DNA from: Micromonospora arborensis | Lineage (GTDB): Bacteria; Actinomycetota; Actinomycetes; Mycobacteriales; Micromonosporaceae | Assembly: GCF_003205615.1 (NCBI RefSeq) | Contig: NZ_PYBV01000055.1 | Span: forward strand, 1 to 64,000 | DNA length: 64,000 nucleotides | Direction of reading: 5' to 3' | Shown here: positions 57,232 through 64,000 of the stretch, piece after piece | How positions within the stretch are numbered: position 1 is the stretch's first letter | How the letters are laid out: each line of letters opens with the position of its first letter | Notes under the pieces: generated by a model | Databases searched by the model: none | What the model was told of the DNA's origin: nothing | The model's input: only the letters and a program-made list of their open reading frames with translations | Program-made: the position numbers and the translations under genes

Positions 57232-60200
57232 GTGACGATGGGGAAACGAGTGCGAGGAATATGGGCGGCGGCGCTCAGTGTGGCGCTGGCCGTCGCGGGT
57301 GTGGGGCAGGCGGGGGCCGCCGAGTCCGACGGTACGGCGGTCTCCGGGAGCACCAGAGTCGACGCGGCGGATTCGCTGCGTACGGTGACTTTGGTTTCGG
57401 GAGACCGGGTTCGAGTTCGGTCCGGCACATACGAGGTACAGCCTGGTCCCGGTCGCGAGCGGATGGTTTTCGCACAGCACCGGATTGGTGGCCACGATTA
57501 CGTCATTCCGGCCGATGCGCTGTCCATGATCGGTGCGCGTCGAGTTGACCGCCGGCTGTTCGACATCACCGAGTTGCTGGCATCGAGGTACGACGACGCC
57601 GAGCAGACGGAGCTGCCGCTGCTGGTACGCGCGACGGACCAGACCGCGGCCAGGCAGCGCGCTTCCGGCTACGCGGTGGCACGTGACCTGCCGGGGATCA
57701 GGGCTCAGGCGGTCCGGGTCCCCAAGAAGCGGGCCGGAGAATTCTGGAGGTCGCTCGACGCGCAGGTTGCCGGCAAGACCGCGAGCGCTGGCGTGGAACG
57801 GGTGTGGTTGGACGGGCAGCGTCAGATCAGCTTGGACCACAGTGTCCCGCAGATCGGTGCACCAGCGGTGTGGCAGGCGGGCCGAACCGGCCGGGGCGTC
57901 ACCGTCGCGGTGCTCGACACGGGCATCGACGCCACGCACCCGGACTTCACCGGCCGACTGGCGCAGGTACGCAACTTCACCGACGACCCGGACGCCGATG
58001 ATCATGTGGGCCACGGCACCCATGTCGCCTCGATCATCGCCGGTTCGGGTGCCGCCTCCGGTGGCCGGTACCGGGGCGTGGCGCCTGACGCGACGTTGCT
58101 GGTCGGCAAGGTCTGCACCGATGGTGGGTGCCCCGACTCCGCGATTCTCGCCGGAATGGAATGGGCCGCCGCCAATGGCGCGGTGGTAGTGAACCTCAGC
58201 CTCGGCGGCGCCGACACCACCGAGTTGGACCCGCTGAAGGAGGCGGTGGAGACGCTGACCGCGCGTACTGGCACGCTCTTCGTCGTGGCCGCCGGCAACA
58301 GCGGGCCCCAAGCCCGAAGCATCAGTTCTCCGGCCAGCGCCGACTCCGCGTTGGCCGTGGGCGCGATGGATGGCGCCGACAAACTCGCCGAGAGCTCAAG
58401 CCGTGGCCCGCGGCTGGCCGGTGGCGCGATCAAGCCGGAGATCACCGCACCGGGCGTGGACATCGTCGCCGCCCGGGCGCGCAATTCTGAGGCGGACGAC
58501 CCGGTTGACGAGTCGTACACCCGAATGTCGGGAACCTCGATGGCGACGCCACATGTCGCCGGTTCCGCCGCGTTGCTCGCCCAACAGCACCCGACCTTCC
58601 GGGCGGCGGATCTGAAGGCGACTCTGATGGGCACGGCCAAGCCCGATGCGACGTCCCGGCTCACCGAGCAGGGTGCGGGACGCGTCGATGTGGCGGCGGC
58701 ATCGGGCTCGACATTGCGGGCCGACCCACCAGCGGTGGATCTCGGCATCGCGAAATGGCCCCACCAGGACGACCGGGCAGCCAGCCGTACCGTCGCCTTC
58801 CGCAATGACGGCGCCACGGCGGCAACGCTGTCGCTGACGGTCTCCGTGACCGGGCCTGACGGCACCCACGCGACAGACGGCATGTTCCGCATCGAACCAG
58901 CGCAGCTCACGGTCGCGGCCGGTGGTTCGGCGTCGGCGACCATCACCGCCAGAACCGCCATCTCGGGCTCGGAAGGGGTGTACGAGGGCCGGGTGGTCGC
59001 CAGCGGCCCCGCTGGCGTGGTGCGGATCCCGGTGACCATCGACCGGGAACCGGAGAGCTATGACCTGAAGCTCACGCACCTGGACCGTACGGGCAGCTTG
59101 ACTGACAGTTACAACACCTTTCTGGATGGTCTCTCCGCTTCCGGCACCGTCGTGCCCTACGAGCCGGACGGGACAGCCAGCATCCGGCTGAGGGCCGGCA
59201 GTTACCACCTCACCAGCGTGATCTCGGACGAGCACGGCGATGATCGCCTCGTGTCCCTGCTCACCCAGCCGCAGCTCGAACTGACGGCGGACACCACCGT
59301 CGTGCTGGACGCCCGGCTCGCCAAGTCCAGCACGGTGACCGTGCCCCGGCCAGCGGCAACGCCAACCGGATCGGTTATCGGGTACTACCGGCACCTGCCG
59401 GACGGCAGTCTGAACGCTGCGTCAGTATTCTCGTTCGGCGGCATGACACCGCTATTCGCCGCACAGTTCGGTCCCGCGCTCCCAGGGAACGAGATGCGGG
59501 GACGTCTGCAGACGGTCTTCACCGAGCCAGGTCCCGACGGGCAGTTCGGGTCCGGATCGCACCGCTACCACCTGGCCTGGTTCCCGTCCGGACAGGTACC
59601 GTCCGGGATCCGCCAGGAGGTGCGGACCGCGGACCTGGCGCAGGTGGAAGCGACATATCCCGCAAGCGAGTCCGGCACGATCGGTGAGAAGACGGTCTTC
59701 GCGTCGCGTCCGGACTACACCGAATCAGTGTCCTTCGGCGGCACTGTTCCACTGCCGGCCACGCGCACCGAGTACTACTCCCGAGCGGACGACATCCGAT
59801 GGTCGGCCGACGTCAGGATGGGGGAGGTCCAACAGATGTCGGCACCCACCGCCTATCCGGCCGGCCGGCAGACCGAATCATGGCAGGCGGGCCCGCTGAG
59901 CCCCGGCTTCCCGGCACCCCCGTCCTCCATTACGGTCTTTTCCGACGGCTACTGGGTCACCCGACAGGGAAATCGGATCTTCGCCGCCGTTCCGCTCTTC
60001 TCCGACCGGGATATCCGGCACGCCGGCGTCGCCGACACCACCTCCTACACCCAACGACTGCTCCGCGACGGGCAGCCCGTGCCCTTGATCGACGATTACG
60101 ACTACGAAGTGCCTGCGGCGGCGGCGAATTATCGATACAGCGTCACCGCTACCCGAGACACTGAACTCTCCACCCGCGTGCAGGCCGAGTGGACGTTCCG

Positions 60201-60552
60201 CTCCGAAAAGTCGGAAAAGCTGGCCCGCCTGCCGGTGATGGCGGTGCGCTTCGCACCCGCGCTCGACGGCGACAATGCGGCGCCGGCCGGCAGAGACCTC
60301 CGCATCCCGGTCACCGTGCAGCGGCAGGCCGGTGCGACGCCAGCACAGGTACGGTCGCTGACCGTCGAGGTGTCGTTCGACGACGGCCAGACCTGGCGAC
60401 TCGCATCGGTCCAAAAATCCGGTGCTGGCTGGCTCGCCGACGTGCACCATCCGGCCGGCGCTGGTTACGCCGCGCTACGCGCGTACGCGGTTGACCAGAG
60501 CGGCAATACGGTGCGCCAGACCATCATCCGCGCGTACCGAATCAAGGGCTGA
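57232..60552 (+). CDS. Secreted S8 family serine protease (second copy)
   Basis: A 1106-residue exported subtilase. The GTG at 57232 lies 6 bases after GGAGGG; an ATG two codons later is an alternative. The signal peptide ends near VGQAGAAES. The triad is Asp229 (VAVLDTGID), His261 (VGHGTHVAS) and Ser436 (SGTSMATPHVAG). The propeptide ends with LDHSVPQIGAPAVW, matching the first S8 protein at 7646. The C-terminus repeats the VSFDDGQTWRLA...IIRAYRIKG domain. It stands alone, and a terminator follows. Confidence 0.93.
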   Translation: MTMGKRVRGIWAAALSVALAVAGVGQAGAAESDGTAVSGSTRVDAADSLRTVTLVSGDRVRVRSGTYEVQPGPGRERMVFAQHRIGGHDYVIPADALSMIGARRVDRRLFDITELLASRYDDAEQTELPLLVRATDQTAARQRASGYAVARDLPGIRAQAVRVPKKRAGEFWRSLDAQVAGKTASAGVERVWLDGQRQISLDHSVPQIGAPAVWQAGRTGRGVTVAVLDTGIDATHPDFTGRLAQVRNFTDDPDADDHVGHGTHVASIIAGSGAASGGRYRGVAPDATLLVGKVCTDGGCPDSAILAGMEWAAANGAVVVNLSLGGADTTELDPLKEAVETLTARTGTLFVVAAGNSGPQARSISSPASADSALAVGAMDGADKLAESSSRGPRLAGGAIKPEITAPGVDIVAARARNSEADDPVDESYTRMSGTSMATPHVAGSAALLAQQHPTFRAADLKATLMGTAKPDATSRLTEQGAGRVDVAAASGSTLRADPPAVDLGIAKWPHQDDRAASRTVAFRNDGATAATLSLTVSVTGPDGTHATDGMFRIEPAQLTVAAGGSASATITARTAISGSEGVYEGRVVASGPAGVVRIPVTIDREPESYDLKLTHLDRTGSLTDSYNTFLDGLSASGTVVPYEPDGTASIRLRAGSYHLTSVISDEHGDDRLVSLLTQPQLELTADTTVVLDARLAKSSTVTVPRPAATPTGSVIGYYRHLPDGSLNAASVFSFGGMTPLFAAQFGPALPGNEMRGRLQTVFTEPGPDGQFGSGSHRYHLAWFPSGQVPSGIRQEVRTADLAQVEATYPASESGTIGEKTVFASRPDYTESVSFGGTVPLPATRTEYYSRADDIRWSADVRMGEVQQMSAPTAYPAGRQTESWQAGPLSPGFPAPPSSITVFSDGYWVTRQGNRIFAAVPLFSDRDIRHAGVADTTSYTQRLLRDGQPVPLIDDYDYEVPAAAANYRYSVTATRDTELSTRVQAEWTFRSEKSEKLARLPVMAVRFAPALDGDNAAPAGRDLRIPVTVQRQAGATPAQVRSLTVEVSFDDGQTWRLASVQKSGAGWLADVHHPAGAGYAALRAYAVDQSGNTVRQTIIRAYRIKG

Positions 60553-60589
60553 TCCCGGCGCATGCCCTCACCTGCGCGATGAAACGACG

Positions 60590-60626
60590 CCTTGCTGGCC
60601 CCATTTCCACGTCGGGGCCAGCAAGG
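60590..60626. terminator. Terminator between S8 protease and CDF gene
   Basis: A perfect 13-base stem (CCTTGCTGGCCCC and complement) with an 11-base loop, in the gap between convergent genes. Confidence 0.82.
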
Positions 60627-60709
60627 GCGAGGCGGGGGTGGTAGCGGTTGGCCGGTACTCAAGCAGGCACGGCCGGGTCATCAACGATCCATCCACAACT
60701 GCTCGCGGG

Positions 60710-61639
60710 TTAAAGGCCGGCGTCCGTCGGGTTGAGGAAGACGAACCGGATCGCCGGATTACGCGCGGTGAGCCGTCGCCTGGCCTCGTCGGCCACGTCC
60801 TCGATGTCGGCGGCCCTGACTTGGTCGGCAAAGTCGATCTTCGCGATAACGAGAATGTCGTCGGGACCGAGCTGCAGGGTCAGCAGCTCCACGATGCCTT
60901 GCACGTTGGGCAGGGCGGACAGTTCCCGACGAATCTCGTCCTGAACTGGCTCCCTTGCAGACCGGCCCACGAGCAGTGCGAGGTTGTTGCGGGCCAGAAC
61001 GGTGGCCACCACGAGGAGCAGTACACCAATGGCGACCGATGCGATGCCATCCCAAACCGGGTCACCGGTCAGCTCGGCGAGCCCCAGGCCCGCACCGGCC
61101 AATCCCAGGCCGATCAGGGCGGCGCTGTCCTCCAGGAACAACGCCTTGATGGCGGTGTTGGGCGTGCGCCGCAGGACCCTGGCTGGACTGATGCCCCAGC
61201 GCTTGGCCCGGCGCCGCACCTCCCGCACCGTCCGCAGCAGGGACACCGACTCCAGGACGAAGGAGACGACCAGCACCGCGTACGAGACGAAGTAATCTCC
61301 AGTCTCCTTGGCCGATGCGATGACGTGCACACCGTGGGTGATGGAGAAGCCGGCGCCGCTGACGAAGGTGAAGACGGCGGCGAGGAGGGCCCAGATGTAG
61401 CTCTCCCGGCCGTAGCCGAAAGGCCGCCCGGGGTCGGCCCGGCGACCGCCACGACGCAGCGCCACGAACAGCAGCACCTCGGTTGTGGTGTCGGCGAACG
61501 AATGCGCGGCTTCCGACAGCACGGCCGCCGAACCCGAGAGTAGACCCGCAACCACCTTGGCCGCGGCGACAGCGACGTTGACGGAGCCGGCCACGATCAC
61601 CGTGCGGACGCTCTGCGACTGCCCGTCCGATTCGGTCAT
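60710..61639 (-). CDS. Cation diffusion facilitator transporter
   Basis: A 309-residue, six-helix CDF protein. Metal sites are seen in LSEAAHSFADTTTEVLL (His and Asp of helix 2) and FLEDSAALIGLGLAGAG (Asp of helix 5). The cytoplasmic ferredoxin-like domain has LLTLQLGPDDILVIAKIDF. It probably exports Zn or a similar divalent metal by proton antiport. No metal sensor is next to it. The ATG start gives MTESDGQSQSVRTVIVAGS; no strong ribosome site is visible. Confidence 0.9.
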   Translation of the reverse strand: MTESDGQSQSVRTVIVAGSVNVAVAAAKVVAGLLSGSAAVLSEAAHSFADTTTEVLLFVALRRGGRRADPGRPFGYGRESYIWALLAAVFTFVSGAGFSITHGVHVIASAKETGDYFVSYAVLVVSFVLESVSLLRTVREVRRRAKRWGISPARVLRRTPNTAIKALFLEDSAALIGLGLAGAGLGLAELTGDPVWDGIASVAIGVLLLVVATVLARNNLALLVGRSAREPVQDEIRRELSALPNVQGIVELLTLQLGPDDILVIAKIDFADQVRAADIEDVADEARRRLTARNPAIRFVFLNPTDAGL

Positions 61640-62094
61640 GAAGCCAGGCTATGGGCCGGGTGCCGGCCGGGCGGACAAACCGGCAGGCACACGCGATGCC
61701 ATGGGCCACCAGCCGCCGGCTGAGCTTCGCCAACGACCTCACCCTCTGCAGCTGATCGCGGTAACCGCCAACGTGAATGAGGTTAGGGGCGACCACTTAT
61801 CGCATGATGTGGACCACCGTGAAATTTCCAGCGGTGAGCCCACACGGTGACACCTACACCCGGCTCGCTGCCGGCTTCGGGATCGTTGTCGCCACCACCT
61901 GGCGCAACGTGCAGGAGGCGATCACACAGCTCGCGTCGCGGTGGCGACGATGCTGCGCAGCCCGGCGGCCTACGTAATGACCTCTTCGGCGAATCCGAAG
62001 AGGTCAGTTCGCTCCCGGTCGTCAGTCGGGCGGGGTCTGCTCACGTCGAGTCGGATGCGTTTCGGAGGCTGGCGGGCAGTGGAGGGCGACCGCG
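61640..62094. other. Intergenic remnant-rich stretch
   Basis: Most of a 666-base gap without an intact gene. It holds a perfect hairpin at 61978-62006 and adjoins a recombinase scrap at 62095-62196. Other short frames show no recognisable product. Confidence 0.5.
61978..62006. terminator. Perfect hairpin in the intergenic gap
   Basis: 12-base arms (TGACCTCTTCGG and complement) around a CGAAT loop. It has no obvious gene to terminate now; it may be left from a lost gene. Confidence 0.5.
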
Positions 62095-62196
62095 TCACTG
62101 CGTGAGTCCGAGGACTTCTCCCTTGCGTAAGCCGAGCACGAGGACCAGGACGTAGGCGGCGTAGAGGTAATCGTCGGCCGTCGTGTGCCTCTGATC
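62095..62196 (-). pseudogene. Tyrosine recombinase fragment
   Basis: The minus strand reads DQRHTTADDYLYAAYVLVLV, then LGLRKGEVLGLTQ and a stop. The L-G-L-R-K/R-G-E-x-L-G-L string is the catalytic Arg motif of phage-type integrases (usually followed by W-x-D-I/V-D). Only about 33 codons survive; His, second Arg and Tyr parts are gone. It is the only integrase-like trace right of the island. Confidence 0.55.
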
Positions 62197-62254
62197 CGTC
62201 CGCGATGCGTGGGCGGATCGGCAGGGGTGCGTACGGTTGAGGACTGGGCTGGTT

Positions 62255-62299
62255 CGGTGGCCGGCCGCGGAATCGGTTGATTTCTGCGGCCGGCCACCG
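62255..62299 (-). terminator. Terminator of the third S8-type gene
   Basis: A perfect 14-base stem (CGGTGGCCGGCCGC and complement) with a 17-base loop, seven bases beyond the stop of the minus-strand gene. Confidence 0.85.
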
Positions 62300-62305
62300 A
62301 TCGGG

Positions 62306-64000
62306 TTACTTGAGTAGGTACGCGCGTTGGATGGTTTGGGTGACCGTCCCGCCGTTCGCGTCTTCGGCTTTGACCCGCAGCCATACCGATCCGTCAGTGC
62401 TGCTCAGCCGCGGCAGTTTTACTCTGACGGAGAATTGCTGGTTGCCGGCGCGATCCTTGGGATTGCCGGCAACGGTGCCCTTCAGCCAGGTGTGGCCACC
62501 ATCGGTGGAGTAGTCGACGGTCAGCTTCTTCACCGGCGCGCGACCGGCTGCGCCTGAGTGAGAACCGGCCTCGATAGTGAAGTGGTGCTGCCGACCTGAC
62601 GGTGCGCGATTGTGGATGTCCAGGCCGAGTTCGTAGCGCAGTTGGATCAGTGGCTGGAACTGGCAGGTCAGGTCAGCGCTCGGGTCGGTCAGCGGGTTGC
62701 CTCCGCCGAGTCGAGCGCAGTTGTAGCCGGCTGGAACCTGTGCGTTCGACGCCTTGGAGCTGAATGTCCACACCGTTGTCGACTTCGGTCTGGTGCCGAA
62801 CAAGCCATCCGCGAAGCTGGGGTAGGTTTCGTCCTGTTGAAGTCGGTAGGTGGCTGGTTTGGCGGAGAGGTGGAACACCGGCCAGTCCGATGAGTATTTG
62901 TGGTCCGGCGCCAACGTGGTGCCCGTCTTGGCGTTCCACATCTGCCACGAGGCCCATCCTCCGCCGCGCCACTCTTCGGACCAGTTGCCGCCGATGCCGT
63001 CGCTTGTGGAGTGGCCGGGGCTGTTGTCCATGAGTTCCGTCGCGGGCACGAATTCGTTGCCATCGGCTCCGCCGCGGGCGTACGTCGCGGAGCGACCCAC
63101 GTCATACGTGTTCTTCTGGTAGTAATCCAGGAAGTTGTCGGCAACTTCGACGGTGCCCACGTGCAGGGGTGCGTCGAACCAGTTCTCCAAGTCACGGCGG
63201 GTGCCGGCCTGGGAGTCCATGAACCGGTCACCAGAGCTCATCCTGAAGGTCGGATTGCTTTGCTCCTGCTCGGGGTGGGTCCACATAGTGATGTTTCGCA
63301 GCCAGTGCCACTGGCTGTCGGCGAGGTAGTACTGGGTGACGTCACCTGGCCGGATCATCATGTACGGGTAGTAGAAATAGCCCTGGCTGACATGGGATGG
63401 CATGGCCAGTTCGCTCACGGCGATCACCGCATCCGGGTTCTCGGCGTGGTAGCGGGTAGGCACCTCCACCAGATCACCCCGTTTCACCTTGTGCTGGATC
63501 CTGGCCGGGATTCCGTTGGGATAGCCGAACGCGAGGTGATAGCTGTAGGCCGGCGCATCGGTGTAGTAGTCGGGATAGTTCGGCATTGCCTTGAGTGGCT
63601 TCGGTTGGGCAAGCAGCCAGTAGTCGGACAGTGAGACGGTGCCCACCGCTGCCGACCGCGAGGGTGACACGAAGACCGGCAATGCCTTGCCCGATGCAGC
63701 GAAGTCCGCCCAGGTGGATTCGTAACTCGATCCATTCGGACTCTGGTGGATCAGGGATCCGACGTGGCTGCGCACCGCGACGTCGCGTGGAACTGCCGGT
63801 TGGTTCACGGGGACCGTCGTTGCGGCGTCCAGTGTGAATGTCGCGTCGGCGTCGATGGTGACGTCGGCCTTCATGAGGAGGCTGACGCGGCTGAAGATCC
63901 CGGTCGAGGGGTCGACTTCGCCGACGTTGGCCATCAGGGTGTAGGTGCCGGCGGGCACCTTGGCGGTGGCGACCCCGTTCTCGGTGCCGAGGCCGTAGGC
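62306..64000 (-). CDS. C-terminal part of an S8-protease-like secreted protein (runs off the edge)
   Basis: About 565 codons are in the window, with the frame open to position 64000, so the N-terminus lies to the right. The visible part is beta-rich. The AGTYTLMANV start, the AFGYPNGIPARIQHKVKRGDLVEV stretch and the end LTVDYSTDGGHTWLKG...QTIQRAYLLK match the C-terminal regions of the S8 proteins at 7646 and 57232. The catalytic domain is not in the window, so the protease call is inferred from this likeness. A terminator follows the stop. Confidence 0.8.
   Translation of the reverse strand, partial: AYGLGTENGVATAKVPAGTYTLMANVGEVDPSTGIFSRVSLLMKADVTIDADATFTLDAATTVPVNQPAVPRDVAVRSHVGSLIHQSPNGSSYESTWADFAASGKALPVFVSPSRSAAVGTVSLSDYWLLAQPKPLKAMPNYPDYYTDAPAYSYHLAFGYPNGIPARIQHKVKRGDLVEVPTRYHAENPDAVIAVSELAMPSHVSQGYFYYPYMMIRPGDVTQYYLADSQWHWLRNITMWTHPEQEQSNPTFRMSSGDRFMDSQAGTRRDLENWFDAPLHVGTVEVADNFLDYYQKNTYDVGRSATYARGGADGNEFVPATELMDNSPGHSTSDGIGGNWSEEWRGGGWASWQMWNAKTGTTLAPDHKYSSDWPVFHLSAKPATYRLQQDETYPSFADGLFGTRPKSTTVWTFSSKASNAQVPAGYNCARLGGGNPLTDPSADLTCQFQPLIQLRYELGLDIHNRAPSGRQHHFTIEAGSHSGAAGRAPVKKLTVDYSTDGGHTWLKGTVAGNPKDRAGNQQFSVRVKLPRLSSTDGSVWLRVKAEDANGGTVTQTIQRAYLLK

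Overview
The window is high-GC actinobacterial DNA. GTG starts, tight stop/start overlaps and gene content all fit the Micromonosporaceae, most likely Micromonospora or a close relative; the genus is inferred. It opens on the 23S-5S spacer and 5S rRNA of an rRNA operon.

Positions 289-34352 are a conserved actinobacterial housekeeping block. In order it holds an RGG-repeat/TPR-like protein, a HAD phosphatase, an SCP2-like protein, tlyA, nadK, recN, steA, steB/mctB, an envelope set (WecA/MraY-like protein, MurJ-like flippase, GT4 glycosyltransferase, large membrane protein), pyrG, a Nudix hydrolase, ald, xerD, parA, scpA, scpB, rluB, cmk and der. The order closely follows what I recall of the M. 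tuberculosis Rv1691-Rv1713 region. Here a secreted S8 protease and a TrmB/LuxR-type regulator sit between nadK and recN, and the envelope genes sit between steB and pyrG. The block joins DNA repair, chromosome segregation and condensation, division, ribosome maturation and nucleotide supply.

A tRNA-Pro(GGG) gene at 34551-34624 begins an accessory region. Its 3' part is repeated almost exactly at 35720-35762 and 52577-52619, so the 18 kb between looks like one or two integrated elements with att sites. No intact integrase lies inside. The first segment (about 1.1 kb) has one small unknown gene. The second has a lipoprotein, an ATP-grasp protein, two unknown proteins and a glycoside-use locus: secreted GH97 with two C-terminal beta-sandwich modules, GH36 alpha-galactosidase, cytoplasmic GH97 with NPCBM, a sugar ABC importer and a ROK regulator. 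A 20-base motif shared by two promoter regions of this locus is a candidate operator. A decayed type I-E CRISPR remnant abuts the distal att copy.

Beyond the island come a CmtR-like metal sensor with its CDF exporter, a broken second CDF gene with a CGCC tetranucleotide tract, a MarR-MFS pair, a DUF1330 protein, a second S8 protease, another CDF transporter, a tyrosine-recombinase scrap, and the C-terminal part of a third S8-type protein that runs off the right edge.
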